Below, piece after piece: positions 1 to 8,915 of a stretch of DNA of 64,000 bases. The stretch is from the NCBI RefSeq assembly GCF_012689525.1, contig NZ_CP051515.1, positions 2,728,001 to 2,792,000 of the forward strand. Reading direction: 5' to 3'. Origin of the DNA: Paraburkholderia aromaticivorans. GTDB lineage: Bacteria > Pseudomonadota > Gammaproteobacteria > Burkholderiales > Burkholderiaceae. The stretch's first letter is position 1. Every line of letters begins with the position of its first letter. A program made the position numbers and the translations under genes. The notes under the pieces are model-generated. The model ran no database searches, was not told the origin of the DNA, and saw only the letters and a program-made list of their open reading frames with translations.

Positions 1-239
1 GCGAGGCCGGTTTTGCCGAGACCGGCGGTGAGCAGGTCGTCGGTATTACCGTCGTAAGCCTGGGTTTTCACCGAGGAGGCAGTAATGAAACTCGGCAGCG
101 TGTTCGCTGGCGGCGGCGAATTATCGTCATTGCCGCCGTGGCAGGCAGTCAGCACGACTGCCACGGCCATCATGATCGCCAGGGTTCGCACCACCGGCAC
201 CGATCGTGGCGCGGGCTCGACTCTGAAAGTGGATCTCAC
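1..239 (-). CDS. 3-hydroxybutyrate oligomer hydrolase-like secreted protein (N-terminus only)
   Basis: This gene reads leftwards off the window; only about 79 codons are visible. A GTG start at 239 is preceded by GGAGA at a good distance. The product opens with an Arg-containing n-region, a hydrophobic stretch at about residues 19-32 and a Cys at 33 (LTAC), which suggests a secreted or lipid-anchored protein. A low-complexity Asn/Asp/Pro linker follows, then TLPSF and YDGNTDDLLTAGLGKTGL, which recalls the N-terminus of Burkholderia and Ralstonia 3HB-oligomer hydrolases used in polyhydroxybutyrate turnover. The catalytic region lies outside the window, so the family call rests on this short segment from memory. 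Confidence 0.6.
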   Translation of the reverse strand, partial: MRSTFRVEPAPRSVPVVRTLAIMMAVAVVLTACHGGNDDNSPPPANTLPSFITASSVKTQAYDGNTDDLLTAGLGKTGL

Positions 240-382
240 GTTTTTCGTCTCCGATATTTGCTAATACCGTTGTGAATGCAACGGCACCGAAATTGCTGCG
301 TATGGTCCAATGGATCGCGACGCTTCGGATACCGACGCATCGCTAGCCTGCATTGACCTTTCAATGGAGTCAATAGAACGTC

Positions 383-1108
383 ATGTCCACGCATAACGAA
401 AGTCAGGATCAGGGCGACGCCTCCGCCGCCACCCCACCCAAACCTTCACGCCGCCGCTTTCTTCAATCCGCTGCCGCTGCCGCCACGGTCGGCGCGGCGC
501 CGCATTTGCGCGCGCAAACCCAAACCCCAACCGCGCCACCGGCTCAGGTTCAGCAAGCCGTGCCGCCGCGTCCGGTCACGCTGACGGTGAACGGCCGCGC
601 GTACACGCTGCAACTCGAGCCGCGCGTGACCTTGCTCGATGCGTTGCGGGAATACGCGGGCCTGATGGGCACGAAGAAGGGCTGTGATCGCGGACAGTGC
701 GGCGCATGCACGGTGCTCGCCGATGGCCGCCGCATCAACTCCTGTTTGACACTCGCCGTGATGCATGAGGGCGAGACCATCACCACGGTTGAAGGGCTTG
801 CCGCCAACGGCGCATTGAGTCCGATGCAGCGCGCATTCATTGAACACGATGCCTTTCAATGCGGTTACTGTACGCCCGGGCAGTTGTGTTCCGCGACTGC
901 CCTTCTAAACGAATTCCGCAACGGCACCGCCAGCACCGTCACGGCCGATGTCCGCAGCCGCCCCGCCCAACTCTCCGACGACGAAATCCGCGAACGCATG
1001 AGCGGCAATATTTGCCGCTGCGGCGCCTACGCGAATATCGTGGCCGCCGTACGCGCGGTGCACGAAGGCGGCGGACCGAACAGCGGCAACAACACCCCCA
1101 ACGCCTGA
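383..1108 (+). CDS. paoA: Periplasmic aldehyde oxidoreductase, 2Fe-2S subunit PaoA
   Basis: Small iron-sulfur subunit of a molybdenum-containing aldehyde oxidoreductase of the xanthine oxidase family. It passes electrons between the molybdenum site of PaoC and the FAD of PaoB. A twin-arginine signal is visible (SRRRFLQ at residues 22-28, then an Ala-rich stretch), so the folded complex should be exported. Two cluster domains follow: the plant-ferredoxin-like one with GCDRGQCGACTVL, and the helical one with CGYCTPGQ and ICRCGAY. The length (241 residues) is slightly above the E. coli YagT size. It is first in a tight operon, 12 bp before paoB. The 143 bp upstream separate it from a divergent gene and hold no obvious operator. 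Confidence 0.9.
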   Translation: MSTHNESQDQGDASAATPPKPSRRRFLQSAAAAATVGAAPHLRAQTQTPTAPPAQVQQAVPPRPVTLTVNGRAYTLQLEPRVTLLDALREYAGLMGTKKGCDRGQCGACTVLADGRRINSCLTLAVMHEGETITTVEGLAANGALSPMQRAFIEHDAFQCGYCTPGQLCSATALLNEFRNGTASTVTADVRSRPAQLSDDEIRERMSGNICRCGAYANIVAAVRAVHEGGGPNSGNNTPNA

Positions 1109-1120
1109 CGGAGCGACAGC

Positions 1121-2122
1121 ATGGATGCGATCTCTTATGAACGCGCCGGCGATGTCGCCGGCGCAGTGCGGGCGGCGCAGCAGCCGGGAGCGGTGTTCAT
1201 CGGCGGCGGCACCAATCTGCTCGATCTGATGAAAGGCGGCGTAGCGCGGCCGATGCGGCTGATCGATATCACGCATATCCGCGGACTCGATACGATCACG
1301 ACGCTGCCTGACGGCGGCATCCGACTCGGCGCGCTGGTGCGCAATAGCGATGCGGCCAACCACGCGCTGGTGCGCGAGCAATACCCGTTGCTCTCGCAGG
1401 CATTTCTGGCGGGCGCGTCGTCGCAACTACGCAATATGGCGACGGTCGGCGGCAACCTGCTGCAACGGACCCGTTGCGGCTATTTCTACGACACGGCCTT
1501 CACGCAGTGCAACAAGCGCATGCCGGGCAGTGGTTGCGCAGCGCTCGACGGCCACAATCGCACGCACGCGATTCTCGGCGCGAGTCCGCAATGCATCGCC
1601 GTGAATCCGTCGGATATGAGCGTGGCGCTCGCCGCGCTCGATGCGGTGGTACGCGTGAGCGGCCCCGCAGGCGAGCGGACCATTGCGTTCGCCGACTTTC
1701 ACCGGCTTCCCGGTGACCGGCCCGACGTCGATACCACCTTGCAGTCCGGCGAACTGATTACTGCGGTCGATCTGCCGCCGCCAATCTTCAGCGCGAACTC
1801 CCATTATCTGAAAGTGCGTGACCGCGCCAGTTACGCATTCGCGCTGGTCTCGGTTGCTGCCGCATTGCAGATGGACGGCGGCCGCGTGAAGACCGCGCGC
1901 ATCGCATTGGGCGGCGTTGCGCACAAGCCGTGGCGCGCGAGCGTCGCGGAACAGATGCTCAACGGTCAGCCGCTCACGCAAGCGACGCTGAGCAACGCCG
2001 CCGCGGCCGCATTAAGCGAAGCGCGGCCGCAACACGACAATCGTTTCAAGGTGCAACTCGCGCAGCGCGCGATCGTGCGCGCCGTGAACCAGGCCGCCGG
2101 CCGCGCGGGAGGTGTCGCATGA
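1121..2122 (+). CDS. paoB: Periplasmic aldehyde oxidoreductase, FAD-binding subunit PaoB
   Basis: FAD subunit of the PaoABC heterotrimer, 333 residues, similar in length to E. coli YagS. Near residues 25-34 it has the FAD pyrophosphate loop GAVFIGGGTNL, and around residue 105 the conserved NMATVGGNLLQRTRC segment. RTRCGYFYDTAFTQCNKRMPGSGC carries the cysteines which in PaoB bind an extra 4Fe-4S cluster not found in most family members; I infer that cluster is kept here. There is no signal peptide, as expected if the complex rides out on the PaoA Tat signal. Its stop overlaps the paoC start (ATGA), indicating translational coupling. Confidence 0.9.
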   Translation: MDAISYERAGDVAGAVRAAQQPGAVFIGGGTNLLDLMKGGVARPMRLIDITHIRGLDTITTLPDGGIRLGALVRNSDAANHALVREQYPLLSQAFLAGASSQLRNMATVGGNLLQRTRCGYFYDTAFTQCNKRMPGSGCAALDGHNRTHAILGASPQCIAVNPSDMSVALAALDAVVRVSGPAGERTIAFADFHRLPGDRPDVDTTLQSGELITAVDLPPPIFSANSHYLKVRDRASYAFALVSVAAALQMDGGRVKTARIALGGVAHKPWRASVAEQMLNGQPLTQATLSNAAAAALSEARPQHDNRFKVQLAQRAIVRAVNQAAGRAGGVA

Positions 2123-4341
2123 ATCTGATCGGTCAACCCGTCGACCGCATCGACGGTCTGCTCAAAGTCACCGGCGAAGCGCGCTACGCCGCCGAATTTC
2201 CCGAAGCGCGTCTCGCGCACGCGGTACTCGTCACCAGCACGATTGCGAGCGGGACCATCGCCTCGATCGATGCGAGCCGCTCGCAGTCACTGCCCGGCGT
2301 GCTGCTCGTGATGACGTATCAGAACGCGCCGCGTCTGCCGAACGGCGGCAAGCCCGCATTGGCGCCGCCGGCCGGGCGCCGTCTTTCGCTACTGCAGGAC
2401 AATCAGATTCACTACAGCAACGAGCCGGTCGCGGTGGTGGTGGCCGACACGCTCGAACACGCCACCGACGCCGCGCGCCAATTGCGCATCACGTATCAGA
2501 GCAGCGCCGCGACCGTGGACTTCGCGCGTGCCAAGTCGAACGCGCACGCGCCGGACAAGCCGCAAGGCCGGCAGACCGACACGCAACGCGGCAGCTTCGA
2601 CGACGGCTTGCAAAGCGGCGCGGTGCGCGTGGACGCGACCTACGCCACGCCGATCGAACATCACAACCCGATGGAACCGCACGCCACGATGGCGCGCTGG
2701 GACGGTCCGCAACTCACGCTCTACGATTCGACGCAAGGCGTCAGCAGCGCGGCGCAGGCAATCGCGAAGACGCTCGGCATGTCGCCCGGCGACGTGCGCG
2801 TGATTTCGCCGTTCGTGGGCGGCGGCTTCGGCTGCAAGGGCTCGTCGTGGTCGCACGTGTCGTTGTGCGCGATGGCGGCGAAGCAGACCGGACGGCCCGT
2901 GCGGCTCGTGCTCGAACGGCCGCAGATGTTCGGGCCGGTCGGCGCGCGTCCGCGTACCGAGCAGCACTTCGTGCTCGCCGCGCGGCGCGACGGCACGCTG
3001 ACCGCGATGCGCCACGACAGTATTTCGAATACGTCGGTGATCGAAGACTGGACGGAGACCTGCTGCATGGTCACGCGCATGCTGTACGCGGTGCCGAATC
3101 AGGTGACCACGCACCGCATCGTGCCGCTCAATCTCGGCACGCCGACCTTCACGCGCGCGCCGGGCGAAACGACCGGTTCGTTCGCGCTCGAATCGGCCAT
3201 GGACGAACTCGCGGCGGCCTTGAAGATGGACCCGCTCGCGCTGCGCATCAAGAATTACGCCGAGGCCGATCCGCAGGAAAACAAGCCGTGGTCGGGCAAG
3301 TCCTTGCGCGAGTGCTATCAGATCAGCGCCGAAAAATTCGGCTGGTCGCGGCGCACGCCCGCGCCTCGCTCGATGCGCAACGGCGGCACGCTGATCGGCA
3401 TGGGCATGGCCACCGCGACCTATCCGGCCAATCGCAGCGAAGCCAGCGCCATCGCGCGGATCTTGCCGGACGGCACCGCGATGGTCGCCTCCGGCACTCA
3501 GGATATCGGCACCGGCACTTACACCGTGATGACTCAGGTGGCCGCCGACGCGCTCGGCTTCGCGCCGGAAAATATCCACTTCGCGCTCGGCGATTCATCG
3601 CTGCCGAGAGCGCCGGTGTCGGGCGGATCGCAATCGGCGGCGAGCGTGTCGCCGGCCGTGCGCGACGCGGCGAGCCAGGCACGCAGCCAGTTGATCGCGC
3701 TGGCGCTCGCCGATCAGGCTTCACCTGTGCACGGCATCGCGCTCGACGACATCACCGTGGAAAACGGCTGGGTGATGAGCCGCTCACAGCCGGCCAGGCG
3801 CGATCCGGCCGCGGCGATCATCGCGCGCTCGGGCGGCAAGCCGATCGAGGCGAGCGCGACCGTCAAGCCCGGCGACGAAAAGCAGAAGTACTCGTTCCAC
3901 TCGTTCGGCGCGGTGTTCGCGGAGGTGCATGTCGATGCCGATCTCGGCACGATCCGGGTGGCGCGCGTGGTCGGCGTATACGACGTGGGGCGCGTGCTCA
4001 ACCAGAAGACGGCGCGCAGCCAGTTGATGGGCGGCATCGTGTGGGGCGTCGGCGCGGCGCTGCAGGAGGAGACCTCGCTCGATACGCGCTATGGCCGCTT
4101 CACCAATGCGAATCTCGCCGAGTATCACGTGCCGGTGAATGCCGACATCGGGTCGCTCGACATTACCTTTATCGACCGGCCGGATCCGTATATCAACTCG
4201 CTCGGGGTGCGAGGTATCGGCGAGATCGGCATTACGGGCGTGCCGGCGGCGATTGCGAACGCGGTGTATCACGCCACCGGCGTGCGCGTGCGCGATCTGC
4301 CCATCACGCTCGACAAGGTGATGGGTGCGATGCAGGTTTGA
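2119..4341 (+). CDS. paoC: Periplasmic aldehyde oxidoreductase, molybdenum-binding subunit PaoC
   Basis: Catalytic subunit that oxidises aldehydes to carboxylic acids at a molybdenum cofactor. The ATG at 2119 overlaps the paoB stop and gives 740 residues, close to the E. coli YagR length; a longer open frame runs further upstream but lies inside paoB. Visible landmarks are the N-terminal RIDGLLKVTGEARYAAE segment, NPMEPHATMARW, the cofactor loop GGGFGCKGSSW, TRAPGETTG (with the arginine that gates aldehydes in PaoC) and near the C-terminus GIGEIGITG, whose Glu is the catalytic base of this family. The cofactor-insertion chaperone PaoD of E. coli is not next door; a MocA-like gene follows instead. 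Confidence 0.92.
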   Translation: MNLIGQPVDRIDGLLKVTGEARYAAEFPEARLAHAVLVTSTIASGTIASIDASRSQSLPGVLLVMTYQNAPRLPNGGKPALAPPAGRRLSLLQDNQIHYSNEPVAVVVADTLEHATDAARQLRITYQSSAATVDFARAKSNAHAPDKPQGRQTDTQRGSFDDGLQSGAVRVDATYATPIEHHNPMEPHATMARWDGPQLTLYDSTQGVSSAAQAIAKTLGMSPGDVRVISPFVGGGFGCKGSSWSHVSLCAMAAKQTGRPVRLVLERPQMFGPVGARPRTEQHFVLAARRDGTLTAMRHDSISNTSVIEDWTETCCMVTRMLYAVPNQVTTHRIVPLNLGTPTFTRAPGETTGSFALESAMDELAAALKMDPLALRIKNYAEADPQENKPWSGKSLRECYQISAEKFGWSRRTPAPRSMRNGGTLIGMGMATATYPANRSEASAIARILPDGTAMVASGTQDIGTGTYTVMTQVAADALGFAPENIHFALGDSSLPRAPVSGGSQSAASVSPAVRDAASQARSQLIALALADQASPVHGIALDDITVENGWVMSRSQPARRDPAAAIIARSGGKPIEASATVKPGDEKQKYSFHSFGAVFAEVHVDADLGTIRVARVVGVYDVGRVLNQKTARSQLMGGIVWGVGAALQEETSLDTRYGRFTNANLAEYHVPVNADIGSLDITFIDRPDPYINSLGVRGIGEIGITGVPAAIANAVYHATGVRVRDLPITLDKVMGAMQV

Positions 4342-4435
4342 TGCGCGCGCTTTTGCGGTCGCATCTGCATTGGCGCTTGCCTGTGCCCGCGTTGCATCGC
4401 ACAATCGATCTCATCCTTTCTACCGGTGCCCGCCC

Positions 4436-5023
4436 ATGGCCTACGCTTCGCTCGCCACTGGCGTGTTGCTCGCCGCCGGCTTCGGTTCGCGCTTCGACCC
4501 GGAAGGCCTGCACAATAAACTGCTCGCGCGCATGCCCGACGGGACGCCGGTGGCGCATGAAGCCGCGCATCGGCTGCTGCGGGTCGTGACGCAGGTGGTG
4601 GCCGTGGTGCGGCCGGGTTCGGACGCGCTCGCGCGACTGCTCAACGATGCCGGCTGCGACGTGGTGTTCGCGGCGGACGCCGAACGCGGCATGGGTGCAA
4701 GCCTTGCCGCCGGGGTCGAGGCTAGCGCGGAGGCCGAGGGGTGGATCGTCGCGCTCGCGGACATGCCACGCATCGCCACCAGCACCATCGAAGACGTGGC
4801 GCGCGCGCTGGACGGCGGCGCTTCGCTGGTCGCGCCGTTTTACCAGGGACAGCGTGGGCATCCGGTCGGCTTCGGCATCGAGCATCGCGACGCGCTGCTG
4901 GCGCTCGACGGTGATACGGGCGCCAGATCCTTGTTCATGTCGCAGCAGGTCACGCGGCTGGACGTCGACGATGCGGGTATTTTGCGCGATGTCGATACGC
5001 CTGAGGATTTGCGCAAGCTGTAG
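4436..5023 (+). CDS. mocA: MocA-like molybdenum cofactor cytidylyltransferase / NTP transferase
   Basis: A 195-residue MobA/MocA-type nucleotidyltransferase. The N-terminus has the nucleotide-binding signature LAAGFGSRF and a downstream Lys (HNKLLARM); ALADMPR at about residue 105 matches the Mg-binding LxDMP of the family, and GDTGARSLF near the C-terminus is the usual closing motif. MocA attaches CMP to molybdopterin to make the MCD cofactor used by xanthine-oxidase-type enzymes. Its place 94 bp after paoC suggests it makes or loads the cofactor for this enzyme. The ATG at 4436 was chosen because the longer frame overlaps paoC. Whether it uses CTP, GTP or another NTP cannot be decided by eye. 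Confidence 0.8.
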   Translation: MAYASLATGVLLAAGFGSRFDPEGLHNKLLARMPDGTPVAHEAAHRLLRVVTQVVAVVRPGSDALARLLNDAGCDVVFAADAERGMGASLAAGVEASAEAEGWIVALADMPRIATSTIEDVARALDGGASLVAPFYQGQRGHPVGFGIEHRDALLALDGDTGARSLFMSQQVTRLDVDDAGILRDVDTPEDLRKL

Positions 5024-5042
5024 TTTTGCTCACGTATGCGCC

Positions 5043-5076
5043 GAGCCGAACGTCTCATTCGACGGTCGGCTCTTTT
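5043..5076 (+). terminator. Intrinsic terminator after the pao-mocA operon
   Basis: A 12-bp stem with one mismatch (GAGCCGAACGTC at 5043-5054, GACGGTCGGCTC at 5061-5072) closes a 6-nt loop and runs into TTTT. It lies 20 bp after the mocA stop. Confidence 0.75.
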
Positions 5077-5155
5077 CGCTTTTAACCGCGCCTGGTGCTG
5101 AAGTGAGCTACGCGACCGACGATCTGGCGGGCAGCGTGCCGCGTGAGGTCTCGAC

Positions 5156-5698
5156 TTATCGGTTAGATATATCGAACACAAGGCAGGTCGTCGTGGCATG
5201 CGCGTAAAGCGTGCCGTCGGGGCCGACCAGACGCGCTTCCGCGGTCGCCAGTTGACGGCCGCAGTGAATCACTTTGCCCTCGGCGCGGACACGCTGCAGG
5301 CGCGGCGTCACCGCTTTCACGTAGTTCACGCTCAGTTCGGCGGTGGTATAGCCGCGCCCGGGCGGCATCATCGTGTGCACCGAGCAGCCAAGTGCGGAGT
5401 CGAGCAGCGTCGCCATCCAGCCGCCGTGAACCGTGCCCAGCGGATTCAAATGCTGGGCGAGCGGCGTGCCCTGGAACACTGCGTGTCCCGCACCGACTTC
5501 CATGAGCGTAAAGTCGAGCGTCTTGGCGATCGCGGCGTAGGGCAATTCGCCCGCGACAATCGCTTGCAATACTTCCAGTCCGGTCTTGCCCGCAATCTGC
5601 TCCGGACTCGCGAGACCCGGTCCCGGCCCAGCATTGATTTTGACAAGCACGTCCCGTTCTTCTGCAATCCAGCGTTCAAGGGTTTGTTCGTTAGCCAA
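5156..5698 (-). CDS. PaaI-type hotdog acyl-CoA thioesterase
   Basis: Hotdog-fold thioesterase of about 180 residues. The family signature is GTVHGGWMATLLDSALGCSV, in which the HGG turn and the Asp take part in thioester hydrolysis. An N-terminal helical extension (ERWIAEERDVLVK) precedes the hotdog domain, as in several proteobacterial PaaI-like proteins. No ATG is available: the frame opens with TTG at 5740 (no ribosome site) or TTG at 5698, which has GGGG about 10 nt upstream and was preferred. It converges on mocA. The substrate is unknown; the family usually removes CoA from aromatic or medium-chain acyl groups. Confidence 0.8.
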   Translation of the reverse strand: MANEQTLERWIAEERDVLVKINAGPGPGLASPEQIAGKTGLEVLQAIVAGELPYAAIAKTLDFTLMEVGAGHAVFQGTPLAQHLNPLGTVHGGWMATLLDSALGCSVHTMMPPGRGYTTAELSVNYVKAVTPRLQRVRAEGKVIHCGRQLATAEARLVGPDGTLYAHATTTCLVFDISNR

Positions 5699-5975
5699 TG
5701 CAGGTATCCCCGGCAAATGAAAAGAGAGTGAGGGCGCCAATTAAATCATCAATCGGCCGCAACTGCTGCTCACTGCGCCGAGCGTAAAGCCATGAACGCT
5801 GGCTTCGGCGAACGTTGGAAGGCTCGCAGAGGGTCGATCGGCACTGGCCGTTATTGGGCGTTGCTCGGCCATGAAGCGTCATTGGCCCTGACTTAGTCTC
5901 AATAGAAGCGCCCAGCTCACGAATTCGTTTTCCCTGCAGCGACACGCTTGATCCGGACCGGCATTCAGGCGCATA

Positions 5976-5991
5976 CTGTATATTTATACAG
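5976..5991. promoter_or_regulatory. LexA (SOS) box upstream of the udgX fusion
   Basis: CTGTATATTTATACAG is a perfect CTGT-N8-ACAG box with T/A-rich centre and flanking TA..TA, matching the gamma/beta-proteobacterial LexA consensus. It lies 57 bp before the ATG of the udgX gene, within a 349-bp divergent gap that otherwise shows no gene. Confidence 0.85.
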
Positions 5992-6047
5992 TATTTTAGT
6001 CCGCACGGATTGATGCGTTTAGTTACGCATCGCCGCGGCGCGTCCGC

Positions 6048-7535
6048 ATGAAACGCATTTCCATCGAACCGTCTTTTGCCGCCTGGCGCCATGCGGCGCG
6101 GGAACTGCTGCGGCAAGGCGTCGAGCCGGAGCGGATCGAGTGGGTCGAATGCGATTCGTGTGATTCGGCCGGTTCGGATAGCGGCAACGCAAACGCTCAA
6201 GACGGTTCCGCCACGGCCCCGGTCGTCCCCACGCCCGCCATTCCTCGTGAACTGCTCGCCTGGCTGAAAACGGCGGCCTGTTTTTACGCGCCGGACCGCT
6301 GGTCGCTGCTCTACCGCATCCTGTGGCGTTGGACACACGGCGAACGCCACGTCCTCGATCCGCAAGACGCCGACGGCGCGCTGCTCGATCAGCGCATCCA
6401 GTCGGTCGAGCATGAAACCAGTGATCTGGTGGCGCTCACTCTGTTCAGGCGGCGCGATCCGTCCATGGGACCGCCGGAATTCGTCGGCTGGTACGAGCCG
6501 CATCATGATCTGCTGGAGCAGGCCGCCGAGCGTTTTGCCGAGCGCATGGGCGATTCCACGTGGATGCTGGCGACGCCGCAAGGCGCGGCGTTCTGGAGCG
6601 GCATGCTGCTGCGCATCAGCCGGCCGGCAGCGGCAGAAGACGAGCACGCCGCGCACCCTTGTCCTGAGCGCCAGCAGCAGAATCCGCCAGCCACGCAGGC
6701 GTTGCCACCCGGCGCCATGGTCGGCGAAGCCACGACCAGCGAACCCACCGAGGCGCTCTGGCTCGCCTATTACGCCAGCGTCTTCAATGGCGCGCCGGCG
6801 CCCGTGCCGCTGCGTTACTGGAGAACGCCGCCTGCGGGTCCGCCGCTGCCCGCGCAGCTCGCGCGCGAACGGAGCCGTCTCGGCGCGCAGCGTGGCACCG
6901 TCACCGTTCCGGAGATGCCGCCGCTCGAATATTCGGCGGTGACGCCACCCTTGCGCGAACCCACCGGCCCTCTGCCCACCTGCCGGCGCTGCGCGTTGTG
7001 GCGCAACGCGAAGCAGGCCGTCGCGGGCGCCGGTCCTGCTCGGGCGGCGATCATGGTGGTCGGCGAACAACCCGGCGAGCACGAGAACCAGCACGGCGTG
7101 CCCTTCATGGGCCCCGCCGGTCAACTGCTCGACACGGTGCTCGCGCGCGCCGGCCTCGAACGCGCCGCGCTCTATCTGACCTATGCCGTCAAGCATTACA
7201 AATGGGAAACGCTGGAGCAGCAGCGCGTCCACCGTACGCCCGCACGGCGCGAGGTCGAGGCTTGCCAGTACTGGCTGGACCACGAACTCGCGCAGGTCGC
7301 GCCGCGCGTAGTCGTCACGCTCGGCGCGACCGCGCTGAAGGCGTTGACCGGCGCGCATGTCAATCTGTCGGAATATCTGGGGCAGACCATCGATCACGGC
7401 GGGCGGCTGATCGTGCCGACGTGGCATCCGTCGTACGCGCTGAAAATGGCCGACGGCCGGTTGCGCGAGGATGTCGTCGCGGGCATGGCGGCGGCGCTCA
7501 GGCGCGCGGCGGGGTTAGCGGCGGAAGGGGCGTAG
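6048..7535 (+). CDS. udgX: DUF4130 - UdgX fusion, uracil-DNA cross-linking repair protein
   Basis: A 495-residue two-domain protein. Residues about 75-260 resemble the DUF4130 family that accompanies DNA repair radical-SAM proteins; residues about 300-490 are a family 4-like uracil-DNA glycosylase of the UdgX type. Seen in the sequence are CRRC (iron-sulfur ligands), the water-activating loop GEQPGEHEN at 339, PFMGPAGQ, the R-loop with RVHRTP whose His is about residue 395, AC..WL, and the DNA-contact HPS at 460. In characterised UdgX that His forms a covalent bond to the abasic site after uracil removal. The usual radical-SAM partner is not adjacent. A LexA box upstream predicts induction by DNA damage. 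No clear ribosome site precedes the ATG. Confidence 0.88.
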   Translation: MKRISIEPSFAAWRHAARELLRQGVEPERIEWVECDSCDSAGSDSGNANAQDGSATAPVVPTPAIPRELLAWLKTAACFYAPDRWSLLYRILWRWTHGERHVLDPQDADGALLDQRIQSVEHETSDLVALTLFRRRDPSMGPPEFVGWYEPHHDLLEQAAERFAERMGDSTWMLATPQGAAFWSGMLLRISRPAAAEDEHAAHPCPERQQQNPPATQALPPGAMVGEATTSEPTEALWLAYYASVFNGAPAPVPLRYWRTPPAGPPLPAQLARERSRLGAQRGTVTVPEMPPLEYSAVTPPLREPTGPLPTCRRCALWRNAKQAVAGAGPARAAIMVVGEQPGEHENQHGVPFMGPAGQLLDTVLARAGLERAALYLTYAVKHYKWETLEQQRVHRTPARREVEACQYWLDHELAQVAPRVVVTLGATALKALTGAHVNLSEYLGQTIDHGGRLIVPTWHPSYALKMADGRLREDVVAGMAAALRRAAGLAAEGA

Positions 7536-7613
7536 GGTTCGCTTTGGTTCGATGCTGCCCGCACCCGCGCCGACTTCGTTGATTGACTGTCGTGTGTGCC
7601 TACGCACCCGAAT

Positions 7614-8915
7614 TCATAGTAGCGCCGCCGCCACCTTGCTCTGCTCGTTTTCGAATGCGGGCTGGAAGGCATCAAGGTCGTCGTCGGTCATGCCGACCGG
7701 CTCCGACTTCGCGACTCGTTTCCAGTCGCTGACCGCGTTACGGACTTCATCGAGGATGCGTTTCGCCTCATCGGCCGAGAGCCTGAAGTAGCGGGCTTCG
7801 TTCATTACGGCCTCGATCGAGTCGACCGGCCCGTAGTCTTCATTGAGCCATAACTTCAACTCGGGGTCCTTATCCGGAAAAGGGTTGATGTCGAACGCCG
7901 GCGCGAGCCGCCACTGCCCATGCTCGACGTGCAGGAAACCGTGGTTCTGCACATGGTCGTCGACATTGGTAATCAGCAGATTGAACACGAGTCGCCGCCA
8001 CAACTCCGCGAGGTCGCGCTTCGGGTCCGCGCAACGCGCGATGATGCAATCCGCTATCTGGGTATAGGCGTGCTCTTCCTGCCGCGAGGCTTGCAGCATG
8101 GAACCAGCCGAGAGGTACGGAATCCGGCCGCCGTTCGCAACGCGATCAAAGCGGCGCACAAGCGCAACCGGGATGTCTTCCGATATGACGATGCGCGATT
8201 GCGCCACCGTAATGCCCGCAGCCTCGGCCAGATGAAGGGCGAGCACTTCCCCGCGCGTGACACTGCGGTCGTCGTTGATGCTCGGAAACTTGCCGATGGC
8301 CAGTTGCCCGTCCTCATCGAGAATCGTGCACTTGGGCCGCATGCCGCCAAGCGACGTCCCGCGGCCGCGCAAATACTTCAGGTCGGCGGCGGTTTCCTTG
8401 TTCATCTCGACCGCGCGAGTGGCGCCGATCAGGTGACCCAGTTCGAGCAAGGGCGGCGTGCCACGCCCTCCGTCTTCAATGCTGCGCAAATAGTTGCCCG
8501 CCTCGTCCGCGAGTCGCAGCGCGCCGATCCGGCTCATATCGTCGACACCCAGCAGGTAGTCCATCTCCGTGAGCCCGGCGCGCGGCACATCCTGCCCTTT
8601 CTCCTGCGCCGACTTGCGACGCCTTGCGTGGTCACGCGCGATAACCCGGGATCCCCATCCGTCGGGCTCGGTATCCGCAAATGCGAAGTGGAAAATCGAA
8701 TCGTCTCTGGAAGGCGCCTTACGAAACTGCTGACCCTGAACCAGTTGCAGATCGGGAGAAATCTCGAACCGGTCGGGCGATTGCAGCCACGCTTCGTGAT
8801 AAGCAAAGGTTGAGCTTTCGCGTGCGCCGTCCTTGTTGAAAGTCAGCACGCCGACGGGAAGCGCAGCCTGGCCGAGCGCCACCTGGACGCTCTGCTGAGA
8901 TAGGGGCCGCTTCAT
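7614..8915 (-). CDS. hipA: HipA-type Ser/Thr kinase toxin
   Basis: A 433-residue HipA-family kinase. The phosphorylatable glycine-rich loop is RGTSLGGMRPK, with Ser at 188, matching the Ser150 loop of E. coli HipA. The catalytic loop is NVDDHVQNHGF at 317-327, and the metal-binding Asp is in FDINP at about 342. E. coli HipA phosphorylates glutamyl-tRNA synthetase and causes growth arrest and persistence; the target here is unknown. All kinase motifs look intact, so it should be active. Its ATG overlaps the hipB stop, so antitoxin and toxin are translationally coupled. It converges on udgX with a 78-bp gap. Confidence 0.87.
   Translation of the reverse strand: MKRPLSQQSVQVALGQAALPVGVLTFNKDGARESSTFAYHEAWLQSPDRFEISPDLQLVQGQQFRKAPSRDDSIFHFAFADTEPDGWGSRVIARDHARRRKSAQEKGQDVPRAGLTEMDYLLGVDDMSRIGALRLADEAGNYLRSIEDGGRGTPPLLELGHLIGATRAVEMNKETAADLKYLRGRGTSLGGMRPKCTILDEDGQLAIGKFPSINDDRSVTRGEVLALHLAEAAGITVAQSRIVISEDIPVALVRRFDRVANGGRIPYLSAGSMLQASRQEEHAYTQIADCIIARCADPKRDLAELWRRLVFNLLITNVDDHVQNHGFLHVEHGQWRLAPAFDINPFPDKDPELKLWLNEDYGPVDSIEAVMNEARYFRLSADEAKRILDEVRNAVSDWKRVAKSEPVGMTDDDLDAFQPAFENEQSKVAAALL

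Noticed and set aside
2389..3579. Long minus-strand frame opposite paoC
   Set aside because: Arg/His-rich translation without domains; GC-rich shadow of paoC.
5691..7427. Long minus-strand frame opposite udgX
   Set aside because: No motif, low-complexity Arg-rich; shadow of udgX.
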